Below, piece after piece: positions 51,973 to 64,000 of a stretch of 64,000 nucleotides of DNA. The translations under genes and the position numbers were made by a program. Source of the stretch: Cardiocondyla obscurior. Lineage: Eukaryota > Arthropoda > Insecta > Hymenoptera > Formicidae. Positions within the stretch are counted from its first letter, which is position 1. Every line of letters starts with the position of its first letter. Below the pieces are notes generated by a model. It saw only the letters and a program-made list of their open reading frames with translations. It ran no database searches and was not told the origin of the DNA. The stretch lies in contig NC_091865.1 of NCBI RefSeq assembly GCF_019399895.1, positions 7,693,001 to 7,757,000 on the forward strand, read 5' to 3'.

Positions 51973-54900
51973 ATTAAACGGTAGCTTTGGAGGGATTCAG
52001 GATTTATTATTTCAATCAATTTTATTATAATTCCTACAATTTTTGCAATTCAAGGTAATATGTAATATCGTGTAATTTTTGAAGTGCCGTTCTAATCATT
52101 GCGATCTTTCGCAGTATATCGATAGACATTTCGTTTGTAACTTAATGTAACGTAATTGGGACACACAACGAGTACAAATGTTACTGTCCCTCCAAGCGCG
52201 TCTGTGTGCACGTTTGATAAAATAGGTAGACGGAGCGAGACAGGGAATTACAATCTGCAAAGTTCTCGTCGTAATGGACGTCTGTGTCGGATAGTACACT
52301 GCCAAGAGCCGCGGACATTGTGCCCAATTAGTAGTTAAGCTTACGCGAAACTTCGACGAAATTCAAGTTTGGAGAATTCGCGCGGAGGATTAGGATACCA
52401 TACTTTACTTTAGCGCAGTAGCGGCGTGCCTCCCTGTGACTTTACAGCTCAACTTTTATTCCAAATTATTATACAATAGATAATACGATTCATATTATTG
52501 CGGACAATATGCAAAGTAACGGGGAATGAGAATTATAAAGCGTTGTTTCGTCGCTATAAAGTTAATAACTTTACAGCTCGTTTTCAATGTATTTTATTCG
52601 TCGCGTTTTAAATTGTTCACTAGTTCAAATATGATTTGCTGATTATTTGCAAACCGAAAATACGGATTAATGTAGGGATTATTGCGTAATTCAGATAATA
52701 GAAGGCTGCGATATATTGGTTATTCATTAATAATACATATTCTTCATTATATTTACATTTTGGAAATATATTGTTTATATGCATTGCTGAATTTCGACCG
52801 CATCTCCTCGCGTGACAGCAACTAAATTAACCATCTCGATTTTAATATCGCACGATTTGTTGTATTAATTACGAGATTTGTATAAAATGATAATTTTTCG
52901 TTTACGAAATAATCGCATAACCGAAATTTTTTTTATTATTTGCTCCAATTTAATTAATAATGCATGTAGATTTTCTTTGATGCAAAATTTAAATATATTA
53001 TAACGAAATACGAGGATACATTAGTCTTAACTGATCAAAGCGACGATTCAATTGCACGACAACGTGGTTACGCTTGAGAGCTGGATCCATTTTATAATTG
53101 GCCATGAATTTTAATTAATGCGGTTAGCTACGTAAGGTCAAATGGGCTAACTGAGGGTGCCAAATGAACGAGGAGACGCAATGACTTTTTAATGACGAAA
53201 ATTAATGCTTGTTGTAAGAATGTAAAAAAAAAATAAAATTAGTAAAAGTAATTACGAGATTTATCTAATGTAATATTGTAGATGTTAAAAAAAAATTGAG
53301 CAACAACTTTAGAAGTAGTAAACATATGATACATAATTTAAATATTTTAAGTAGAATCTTCTTAAACATTCTTAGAACGTAATCAAGTGAGAGCGGTATT
53401 TCACTTCGTTTATCTCTATTTCGTTCCCGGCTACGAGAAAACTTGGGCACCGCGACGGAATTGCATCCGAAAAATAGTGAGCCATCGGTTAAACGTAGCT
53501 GCCGCGACTTCTTCGCGTTGAATTGCGGTCCGCTGCATTATCGTTTACGGGTAGACGAAGAAAGAAAGGGCGAGCTGCGGGAAAAACTATTCGGGGGCCG
53601 CAAGTAGGAAAAGTTTTCGATATCTTTCGAGATATTTTCTCGAACGAGATTGTCCAACAACGAACAGTAAAAAAATGGTCAAACAATGTCTAGTATGTAT
53701 CGCGTGTGCTACAAGGGGAAAAAAAAGAGAATTCGCTGACGTTACACGAAGGAAAACAACGGCGTATTCTTCGGCGTTATGATTTTTATCAAACATTATA
53801 ACAGCCGTGTTATCTCGTACACAGGTGTAATTAGATCACGTAATTCATATTTATACAAGCTTGACGTATATCCGTATTTTAATTACCGGATAACATTGCC
53901 TGATACGGTAGCGTTACGATATTATATGATGGATGTTTTATGTTAGCCGTTGAGGTCGAAATGACGTATAATTTCTGTTCCGAAGATGAGAAAGATTTAT
54001 GACAATAACATATTATATTCGTTATTTTTTTCCTCCCACATTTTGGGACTAATAATTATGTGTTATACAATGTAATACTGTCATTTTGAATACGCGTTCC
54101 GCTTCACTCTCGTTTTATTTCTCGCAGAGTCCTGATCGCTCGCTCTGTCGCGGACATTCGGCAAATCCGCCATCGTTGTCGAAGTACGACGGGCACATTT
54201 CAGCGAGAATTGATTAAACCCGGTTTAACCCTTCGTTTGAGCCCCCATGTGCCTCGTAATCGTAAATTCGGGTGGTTCTCGTACTTGTAACGCTATATCA
54301 CCGGCCGAAAAGCGCGCGGTCTCTTTCCAAGCGCCGATCTTCTTTGGCTTTTCGCTTCGCGCGCGACTCGCACTCTGCCCCGCATTTCGTTTCACGTTAA
54401 ATTACATTACTTTCCCAACTGTGCGCAATTCGGGAGCTCGTATAACCGGAACACAGAGGTGAAGCGTGTCGCGTAACTTTAATATACGTACCAAAAGGTA
54501 GATCCTCTTAAAAATCCCGATATCGGCGATCCGGCGTCGCGATATTGCGTCCAATTCCGCCTCTCGATTCCCCGGTTTACTACGTCGCGGAACGGTTTCC
54601 AAGGTTTGGAATTGCGTGAATCTCGAAGAAATTGTCTCGCCAGGCAGGTGGCGAGGGAGGAAGCGTTTTCGCAGTCGCGGCATATATATAAGGGCGAAGT
54701 ATAACGGAGGGATCGAGGCACTGAGGGGTTGTTCTATCTGACGTGCGATAAAGCCCGCACGTAACGGGCCGAGACCGTGTTCTCCGGATGGACTCTTTTT
54801 AACTCGGGCCCTAGACGGACGGACACGTTAATATCATTTACCCGCCGTGCCGTTATTCTCATTTCGACCGTCGCGTCCACTTCTTTGTGCTCGCGCAATA

Positions 54901-55367
54901 AGTAATTTTGAATTTTAATTACGAAATGTCGTTCTGCCCCGTTCATCAGACAACGCGTTATTGAAAAACTTATAGCTTTACCACGTTTTGCGTTTCGAAT
55001 AATAGCCGAGCTAATCAGATGAAAAAGATGAAACGTGCTTTGTTAACAAGAATTTAAATTGTATATCTTTCCACTTTGTGACACGTGAAATGGAAATGTA
55101 ATATTGCTCGCGTGCCTTTTGTATTTTACTTGGAATTAACATTTACATCGTCTTTCAAAGAAAAGAAACAATTACTTAAAAAAGTAAGCTTTATAGTAAA
55201 GTATTTTAAAAAATACTTATAAAAATTTAATTTCTATTTCCTTTTTATTATTCTTTGATATTTAAAATATTTGTGTTTCCGTTTAATGAGAAAACTTTAA
55301 CGAGGTCTTTCGAAATTACTATTACTCACTTTGCTTTCCTTCAATTTACGGTAATGCACCCGAGTAG

Positions 55368-55470
55368 AAATTTATCCGTCTAGCCAATGTCCAGTACGGA
55401 CTATGTAGTGAGATAATTGTTACTGGCTAAGTGTTGGACAGTTTTGCTAGACAGCCACGAGATAAATCAC
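55368..55470. repeat. Small interrupted inverted structure
   Basis: ATTTATC, GTCTAGC and TGTCCA on the left recur as complements in reverse order on the right (TGGACA, GCTAGAC, GATAAAT), with an unpaired CGTGGCT-type bulge. CCAGTA and TACTGG add an alternative inner pairing. The arms are short and interrupted. Confidence 0.4.
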
Positions 55471-56584
55471 GGATTGGTTAGCTAGTCATTAGATAACGAT
55501 TAGGTTTAATTTTTTCTGGGCAGTAGTTAAAAATTCAAATTAAAACTTGAGTCGATCGCGATAAAAAGTCAAATAATTCACGCGTTGTTTCTAATTTTCA
55601 TACAATTTATTTGTGTGAAAGAAGGAATGGAACGATGGAATTTCCATTCTGTTTGTCATGCGCAACCGTTTTGCAAACCCGTCCTCGGTTGGGCGTAGGA
55701 AAAATAAATAAAAAAAAAAAAAAAAGGAGGGGAATTGAGACTTTTCGACAGTCGACACAAGCCGCCGCGGAAATGAAAGGACAGCCTCCGATGATTAAAA
55801 GCCCTTGGGCGGCAATTGATTTTTTTTCTCGCGTCCATTACACCCACAGTCAAACACGATGGACACGGTTTGCCTACAGAGTGTATGAATATCGACGAGG
55901 CGGTCGCGCAAATTTATTGCGCTACCGCTGTTTATTTGTTGAATATTAATAATTTCAATCGACGAATGGCATGAAATATTATCTTCATTGAAAATCGAAA
56001 AGTACGGTTTCGCAAAAAGCGCATTTGTGGCACATTTAATGAGTGTTTAGTATTAAATTTTAATCTCCTTGTTATCCGACAACCTGCTCGGTTTTTTGCA
56101 GACCGCTCTCGGTTAATAATTTCGCTTCTGCATGATCAACGTACGTGCACTTTTATAAGGAGAGTATTTGAGAAGCAGAATTTTTTTCCATTTATCACAT
56201 TCTTCTTTTCCTCCCTTTATTCAACATGAAGACTATCGCAATTGGCATATCCGTCGAACCGCACGACCAACCTAAAGCTCACGTCCAGTCGATCCATTTA
56301 TCCCCACGGGAGAAAATAAAGAAGAAAAAAGGCCGTATTTATTGGCTCGCGTCGTGACAGTTACATATTGCAACGCGTATAAGCCGAGCCTTGCGCGCAC
56401 AGCTCGTGGATCACAAAGTGCGTTTCGTTGCTGTTTTCTCGCGGGCCACTCTACGCGTCATTGCAAAGCGTATTTGGAAACTTCGCACAGAATGGATAGC
56501 TGTTAGGTCAGCGTAAAAAGCTTTATTATATCCATCAAGTAGAATCGCGGAATTATGTAATATATATACAGAAGGGTGGATTTT

Positions 56585-56690
56585 TCTAAATACTTTTATC
56601 TCCAGGTACTTGGCTTTATTTATTCTATTCAAACAGCGTGATATTACACGAAACATTATTTTTACTGACTGAAAAAAGTATTGTTTCGTT
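56585..56690 (-). repeat. Dispersed repeat family, copy A
   Basis: On the minus strand it reads TTTTTTCAGTCAGTAAAAAT, AATGTTTCGTGTAATATCAC, GCTGTTTGAATAGAATAAAT in succession. It aligns with copy B at roughly 70 percent identity over about 70 bp and more weakly for another 30 bp. Confidence 0.6.
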
Positions 56691-59329
56691 GCACTAGCTA
56701 TGAACTATATTGGTTTTACTGCATTTTTGAATATTTGTTATAGTATTTATAAAAAAAATTTTTTTTTTTTTTTTTTTATTTTAATTTTAATTTCTTCAGT
56801 AGTCTCATTATTCTCTGACATGGCTATGCGAGTTACACGCAAGTTCTTCGGAAAAAAAAGGAAATCGATATTTTATTTCAGTCAAGATACGGAAAGAACA
56901 CGCGCCTAAGAGAATACGCTCTGTTGGATTTGCAAGTCCAGAAGCTTGTTCTATTGTATCTTCCATGAAGCATACATCTCTCGTAGTCTTCGTCTCGACT
57001 TCCCTATCCATCTTCCTCTCTCTTCCGCGACTAGTGCCTTTTTTTTTGCCTATCTTCTTTTGCGTTTACATATCGTCTGTCGACGCCGTCGAGTACGACA
57101 AAGTAGAATTTCAACACACGGCACTTTCGCCCTCGCGTACGCGATAAGAGCACCTTTCTCTTCTCTTTTCAGAATAAAACTGCAAAAAAAAAGAAAAAAA
57201 AAAGGAGGAAATTTATTCGCGTTATGTAATCGCCAGAGCTGAATAATACTTGAACGTCAAGTACATGCTGCAGAAGCGTTAGTTGAAATATTATGTAGTA
57301 ATGTCTTATTTTGCTCGATTTTGTTCTTGTATACTTTCCGAAGACAATACGTCTTAAACGTATTTTTGATTGTGCGAACAGTTATTAGAAAAAAAATTTT
57401 TTAGGGTCGTGAGATTGTACCGTTGACGAGAGTAGCGAAAATAGTTGAAAACTGAATAGTTGTACAGCCGAAAAGTCGCCGCGAAAGTTTGGAAGTAAAG
57501 CGCGGACGAGAATTCTCTTCGGCGCGAGAATTTATCGCGGCCACGAATCTCACGATTCGAATCCAATTTTCGAGATATACGGGACCACGCGCAATTTCCT
57601 ACGTTTTTCGAATTTTCTACATCTTCTCCACTTTCACTTCCGCCGCATTCTTCCCCTTGTTTACCGTTCGATATTTGTCTGTCAAAAATGATATACCGAT
57701 CCACCGTGGCTTTAGGAGGATAGAAACGCCGATCCTTCTTCCCTCACTTGCGACGTGGTGACTCGCAAAATTTTTCGAGAGCTCAGGTTACACGAGTTTG
57801 CGCACGTCAGTTTCCAATACAAATATAGATTACTTTTACTTTGCTACGTTTACGGAATTAATTGTTCCGGCATTTTCATTCTTTTACATGATACTCTATT
57901 AAACTCACGTCGCGTCTTTGCTCCCCTAATCACGCTTTAACATGAAATGGATATTCGCAATTATTGTATCACGAATTCTCTTTTGTCCAGTATTGAGAGA
58001 TTTTAACAGCCTTCTATTCCAAGTTCGATTAACGCATCCCCTCTGTGCTTTTTTTTTTTTTTTTTTGCTCAAGACTCCGCGCTGTTAGTCTCCCTTTCTC
58101 TCTATTTTGCGAAAATAAAAGTTGATCGTACGAGCAGATCCCATTTAGCTCGGAACGTTATCTCTAGGAACTTGACCGGCTGGTAGAGAGCACGCCCTTT
58201 CGCGCTTTGTTTTCCACCGATCCTCCGACATCCCTTTCTCACGGACGAACTATTTTCCATTGACAGCTGCTCTCGGTTTTCCGATTAATATGCCGATAAA
58301 ACGGGCGCCGGGTCTCGCAAACTTTTTACGAAGAACTTTGTATAATACGTATACGCAAGAAAAGTACAAAAAGAAAAAAAGCAGAATCTAATAAATCAAA
58401 AGCTTTTCAAGAAGAAGGAAGATATACCGGCGAAATTTGGCAATCGCACGAATTGAGAGCTAGGAGCAAAAGGAAAGATTTGGCTGACCAAATGGGACCC
58501 GCGGGCATCGAAATGGGGACGGTTTAAATCGAGATAAAGAAAGCGAAGGAGAAAAAGAAGAAGAAAAAAAAAATCAGATGTTCGATGGGCTTTTTATCGA
58601 GTGATTTGGTCAAGCGGCTCCCTTCGGAGCGATAACAGTCGTCAATAGACGCGTCCAAGACGTGGAGAAGAGCTCTGGGTCGGCTTTCCTTTCTCCCTTC
58701 TTAGTCATCACTTTATCTCACTCCGGTACCTTTCTTCCGCCTGCCGGGAAACTTTGTGATTTAATTGAAAAGAGATTCATCGTAACTCCATTCGCGCGGT
58801 ACGTTCTTAATCTACGGTCGACGAGCTAATCCACCGCCAGTCTGCGGAACGTTCGCCGCTCGCCGCAAGTGAGAAAGAATTTTGTTAATTAATAAAAGTA
58901 CTTTCGCGATAATATGCTATTTATAACCGAAAATGTAGTCAAAATTGATTTTACGTCAGATCCCTTTGTCGTTGTTATAATTCATTCCGCGCGCGGCGAA
59001 GCGAAATATCTTGAGGTGATACGTTTAGCGAACGAACACCGAACGAACACGTCGACCGCAAACTATTCGTCGTGGATGTGTGTTGTTGATGTGCTATTTT
59101 TGTAGTAATTGATTTGTTTGCGAATGTTTGCGTTCGTTGGTTCATACGGTATTCGTTCGTTAAGTACGTACATATTATACTTTTAAAAACTCACGTGTGT
59201 ATGTGCGAGAGTAAGAGAGAGTCCTTAATTTATCACTTCCTGGCAGAAAAACTCATCGTGAGTAAAGAGAAAGGTCTCTTAACATTTATTCAAATTTATT
59301 AGAAATAAATAAGCTTTGCAATAGTTGTC

Positions 59330-59430
59330 GAAGCAGTATCTTTTTAATTAATAAAGATAATATTTTATATGATATCACGTTGCTTGGATAGAACAAATAA
59401 ATCTCAAGAAATGAAGCAAAAAGGTATGAA
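59330..59430 (+). repeat. Dispersed repeat family, copy B
   Basis: On the plus strand it reads AATAAAGATAATATTTTATA, TGATATCACGTTGCTTGGAT, AGAACAAATAAA in succession, matching copies A and C on the opposite strand. Confidence 0.6.
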
Positions 59431-61797
59431 AGGTGCGCGAGGAATTTTGTTACGAGCGAGATGTCGGACCGAGCGTCACGGTATGACGAAAAATCGGGCG
59501 GGAGCGCGAGATTCAGCGGGGCCGCGGGAAAAGAAATTTTCCCTCGAAGGGTACACGGTCTCGAAGACGGCTGAGAGAAGAGGGAGTCTCTTCTATTGTT
59601 TAACTTGATAAATGAAGTAGCCGGGCGCCCGGCAGCTCAATGCCTGCCCTATCTACACAATGCAACGGCGGCGATATATTGTTCCGAGTTAATTCAATGT
59701 CGGAAACTCGCGCAGGTAGCGGACGTATATAGACGGCGCGGTGAGTTAAATATACAATATATTTAGTCGAAACTGCCCGCCATGCGGCCAATGCGCGCCG
59801 CTTTTTCTCCCTACCGCGTCCAATCGTGCAACGCGCGATTTTCCCAACCGCGATCGCTCGATATTAACGCCCTTTGCGAGAAATAAACAAGGCGGTTTTT
59901 TGTTTCAACCACTTTTTAAATTTTTATCGTTATTAAAATACGGGTCGTCTCTGCTTAGCCGTTTTTTTATTATACGTTTTAATCGGCAAATTTTTGTTAT
60001 TCTGCAAAAGTAATATCACTCGTCTGGGTGTTAGACGTGTTTAAAAAAAAGTACAAAGTAGTAAAGTAACGCAAGTATCGCTGCGAATTATGACGCGGTA
60101 AAATCGACACGCGGGATACGCGGTGAATCGGTGAAAGAAAGAAAAAAAAAAAAAAGAGAGGTAGAGGTTAAAAAGGGGAAGAGATAGGAAGTGAACGCGA
60201 GTGCCCTATCACCGTACTCGTCACGATCGAGCCCTTCCTGCTTACGAGCGACCTTTATGTGGATTAGGTGAGAGAATCGTAAAGTGAAAATCCCCTCTTC
60301 CGCTCGGCTGTTCCACCGAGAGGGCGTGAAAGGTGATGATGAGAATGCCACCTTGCGCACGAGAAGAGCCTCCCCGGAAGAACGGACGAAAGCGATCGTA
60401 AGTTTTTTAACGATCCTTGAAAAATTCAGCCCAAGTCCTTGCTAGCAACCTCGCGAGATCTCGGCCGCTATACTTTTCCTCGTTTCGTCCCCGGAGTAGC
60501 CTCGCAAACATTTCGATATTTTATGCTTCTTTCCTAAGTGTTCGATAATTTTATTTGCCGTCGTAAACGCGACGGAAAACGCGACCGCGTTTCTATTGCC
60601 AGCAGAAATTTACAGTTGCGCCGAAATTATCCCGGTTTCAATTTCACGGGCCTCCCTTGTAACTTTGCTCGCGACCTCGCTAACGAACGAGCGAGAGAGG
60701 ATGAGAGAGGTAATGCAAATTGTGATACGAACGTACGCTCGTGCCGGAATATCCTGCATGTAAATGGCCGAGATGGAGTGCCGGGTCGAGATAGAGCGAA
60801 GATTGGACCCGTGACGTGCGCAGGCCTCGAGTGTCTTAATATCGCGAGGCGGAGAAGCTGCGAGGCAACTTTGTCTTCATTTTCATCTTCGTCTTCGCGC
60901 TAGCTACCGAGAGTCTCATTTTCCCAGACTGCATTTACCTCCTAGATATTTATAATTTCGAGGTCGTATTAGCATTTTGAGAATAGGGCGCGTCTTAATA
61001 GAACAATCGACCCGCACAATTTCAAACAACCGCGTGTTTTTCACGGCAAATACGGAGATAAAATTTTAGCACTCTTTCCACCATACGATAGGTCTAAGGA
61101 TTTTCCACTTTTTTCTTTCTTTTTTTTTTTTTCCTTTCCTCGACGTAAAGAACTTTATGGAATAGGCGAGGTCTTGTATCTAATCAATTCGCTTACTGAT
61201 TTTAAAGCTTTAATACAGAAAAAAAATTCCATTTTATAATAAACTTTTTTTTTTAATATTTAAACGTCTATTATAATCTGTGTCACCTCGCAATCTTTAT
61301 TTCTTTCTGTTTTATTTCGCGTATTTCTTTTCAATCAGCTTAGATTCCTCATCGGCCGTTATGTCGGCACTTGTGATTTAGGATGCGAAATTTATATATC
61401 TCCGTTACATTTTGTGCTCTAAAGTCCACCAACCCTCTATTAGCGGCGTGGCTTAAAGGGACCCGGTAGCATTTTCCGCGGCGGAGGCTTATTAACTATA
61501 AGTGTCTGTTCCCGGTAGTGCTATTTATAAAATTAAGACTAACTTTCGTCTCTTCTAATATACTCGGGTCGCTCATAGCTTTTTCGCTCCGCTCTCATCG
61601 CCCCTTAGAGCAGCCACTTCTTACCGGAAGAGTGTCAGGGCGAAAATAGCATTGGAATAACGAATATCTCGTGGCGGCAGGACGACAGATTTACGGTGAT
61701 ATTGTCGTTGTATTCGTCTATCTTGTGATAGTTACGCTACGAGCGTTAAGTAGCCTTCGTCGTGTTCACGTTTGAATCCGCGAAAGCAATGCTAGAA

Positions 61798-61819
61798 GAC
61801 AGAAAGAAAGAAAGAAAGA
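61798..61819. repeat. (GAAA)n microsatellite
   Basis: Five clean AGAA units in a row. Confidence 0.8.
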
Positions 61820-62804
61820 CTTAGCATTGTCCAATTATTGGGCACGTCGTCGCGAGAACTCCAGACGGAAAAAATAATTTCTTAGCGACGAGTGTTCGCG
61901 CGAGTTCGACGTCGTCGACACTAGGCAATAAAAAGACTTCCCGTATTTTCCCCGCACAATTTAGACGGCGACGAAAAAGCGGTCGACAGAGGGGTTCCTA
62001 GCGAGAGCATTATCGGTTAGATGCGCGGCCGGTTAATTATTCGAGCGCGAACTGAATGGCGCGATTCGAGCTTGCGTTTCCCCGCGCCGTTTATGACAGT
62101 GACAAATGGTCCCTTCGACGATTCATCATCTCCTTCTGGATCTGGTCCCAAGTTGTACGTGCTACACTTTTGACGTGGACGAGTACCAGACAGCGCCTGC
62201 GACCGACCCTAAACGTCAGACGGATTTCTTAGCTTCGCACTTTCATTTCCCGCGTCCTTCATTAATTATCTCGTGCTGCGTTCTTTATCATTAAAATATC
62301 AAACAATCTCATTAAAAAAATACCCAATAAACTGATTCGATAAATATCACCGCACTTTCCAATTTAACTTTTATTAATAGCTCCGTTATCGACAGCGTTA
62401 AAGTTGAAAACGCAATCTTTATTCCGAAAAATTCCCCGGCAATTTTCGCAAAATTTAACAATGGATTTGCCGCATGTATTAATCTGTGCGCACGTGCAAT
62501 AAATTATTTCACTCGCGTTCTCAGCAGACAGCGAGAAGATATAATGTAAAGAAGATCGGACGGATTTGAAGAGAGAGAAAGGTATACGTGTCCCAGTGTT
62601 GAATTAATGGCTGCGGTCGTATATCTAATCTCTTTTACTCAGATTAGTATAGAGACGAATGATGTGTCATTGGTCTGGTTTGCTCGTACATTATTCGGCA
62701 CGTGCCGCGGATGCCGGAAAATCCTCTCGGGATCGCCGAACAATCGTCTAATCACGAATTTCCACCTACGCAAAGAGAACGATTTCTTGGAGTATTTTTT
62801 TTTT

Positions 62805-62895
62805 TTTCTATTTATTTGAATTGATTTTTTCCATTCAAACAACGTATTAATGTTTGAAACATTATCTTTATTGACTAAAAAAAGTGCAATTTTGT
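62805..62895 (-). repeat. Dispersed repeat family, copy C
   Basis: On the minus strand it reads TTTTTTTAGTCAATAAAGAT, AATGTTTCAAACATTAATAC, GTTGTTTGAATGGAAAAAAT in succession. It is the most diverged copy and ends at a T-rich tract on the plus strand. Confidence 0.55.
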
Positions 62896-64000
62896 TTTAT
62901 TAAATAATTTTATTTAAAAAAAGCACTTTTGTTTAAAATAATGTTCTTAAATGATTGATATGTTAATAATGGAATAATGAAGAATTTAAATAACAAAGTT
63001 TCAGATAATTATAAAGTCACGAAATAAAGTAGCCCCGATAAGAGAAAGTGGGATCTTTTCTACTTCATTAAATTTGCATTTGGTGGAACGAGCTAATGTT
63101 ACGGAGTCACTCCGGCTTTCCATTTCCGTAGCAACGATGGCAAACGCGTAATCAAGCGTATCTCGAAAACGAATCTGCTTGTGATCCCTTTCCGAGATTT
63201 TAATACCCATTTTGGCAAGAATTTAAGATCTCGCACAAAAATTTATGTAAATTATTAATACCTATTAATAATACAGAGATAAAAATTTCTCGGTAGTTCT
63301 TTGTGCCGTACGAGTTTCAAGATATCTGGGGATATTTTTATTTGTGGGACTGAGAAGAGAACGACGAATACATTCGCGAGAAAATGCTGTTTAAAGTACA
63401 CACCGGGGGTAGTCGTGCGTATTTGTAAATGCGCGCGTGAATAGATCGTTTCCGATTCGGAAAGGGCTCCAACGACCCTCGATTTTCCCGAATCTTATCG
63501 AGTTTTAAAGATTTCCCCGCTCCCCGTCACTGTTCCTCCGTTCTTCTTTACTTCCTTCTCTTGCATTTCTTTTCGGCCCGCGGATAAAAGTCCGTAAAAT
63601 TAAATATTGATTTTGTTTGTGAATGATGGCGCCTCCTCTTCACATCTCGTTGCGAGGAGATCTACCGCGAGTCTATCACTGTTCGCAAACCAAAATTCAC
63701 TTAAGCAAACTTTAAGAAACCAAAGGGAACCCTCTTTCTACTTTTTCCATAGCGCGTAATGCGACGCGATACAATTTCTGCACCCTATACACGCTAACTC
63801 GACACTGAACCGGAAAAATGGGTGAAAAACTTTCGAATATTAGAAGTGACAAGAGATTAATGATCAATTAAAAAAATTTTTATATATTCGAAGAAAAAGA
63901 TACAATTTATTTTCGGCAATCCTTCTACTTTTTACATAGAATCATATTAACTTGAAGCCTCGCTTGAAGTTTTATCTCTTTCACCATTCAAATTTGGCTA

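Larger units (their letters stand above)
48813..64000 (+). other. Presumed long first coding intron of the PLEKHH-like gene
   Basis: No exon continuing the coiled coil and no other recognisable coding region was found over about 15 kb. The stretch is AT-rich with poly-T/poly-A tracts (for example 49,760-49,788, 50,010-50,030 and 58,050-58,067). It contains a hairpin at 51,845-51,972, a smaller inverted structure at 55,368-55,470, and a three-copy dispersed repeat. The frames listed on either strand (such as 60,538-60,903) have no family resemblance. Short exons could have been missed. Confidence 0.5.

Noticed and set aside
60538..60903. Plus-strand frame of 121 codons near the right end
   Set aside because: No flanking splice sites or family match; considered as a later PLEKHH exon but it lacks coiled-coil or PH features.

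Overview
The window looks like nuclear DNA of an insect, most probably a hymenopteran such as an ant, bee or wasp. The reasons are short introns (about 59-230 bp) inside one gene, very long AT-rich non-coding stretches with many poly-A/poly-T runs, plentiful CpG, GC-rich promoter islands, and protein sequences that match animal families. The order is an inference; no species-specific marker was seen. There is no sign of bacterial operons, phage, CRISPR, rRNA or tRNA genes. Almost all short open frames here are chance frames.

Layout. (1) Positions 1-34,000 are mainly non-coding. The one supported transcription unit is a candidate minus-strand gene. Its GC-rich island spans about 24,800-26,750, its likely first exon ends at a strong donor at 24,820, and a 56-bp second exon with good splice sites lies at 21,913-21,968. 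Its later exons would lie to the left and were not found. (2) Positions 34,395-35,162 hold a promoter-like block with a 17-bp inverted repeat carrying two CCAAT boxes, an E-box, a roughly 90-bp duplicated unit and two leader exons. These probably serve the next gene. (3) Positions 36,817-41,877 hold a 14-exon THADA gene (DUF2428; tRNA 2'-O-methylation cofactor, the Trm732 family). It can be assembled into an uninterrupted frame of 1,306 residues, with one GC-AG intron. (4) About 150 bp after the THADA polyadenylation signal, a GC-rich promoter and leader region starts (about 42,060-43,600). It probably belongs to the gene whose first coding exon is at 47,769-48,812. That exon encodes 348 residues ending in the coiled-coil start typical of the PLEKHH/MAX-1 family (PH-MyTH4-FERM proteins). 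(5) From 48,813 to the end there is no recognisable exon. It is best read as the long first coding intron of that gene, and holds a diverged three-copy dispersed repeat and a long imperfect hairpin.

The genes do not form a functional pathway. They are neighbours: THADA acts in tRNA modification and energy metabolism, the PLEKHH-like protein in cytoskeleton or axon guidance functions. No clearly new multi-gene system is visible. The points most worth checking are the shortened THADA N-terminus, the inverted CCAAT promoter, two long hairpins in non-coding DNA, and the unidentified minus-strand gene with a minimal upstream frame overlapping its candidate start codon.
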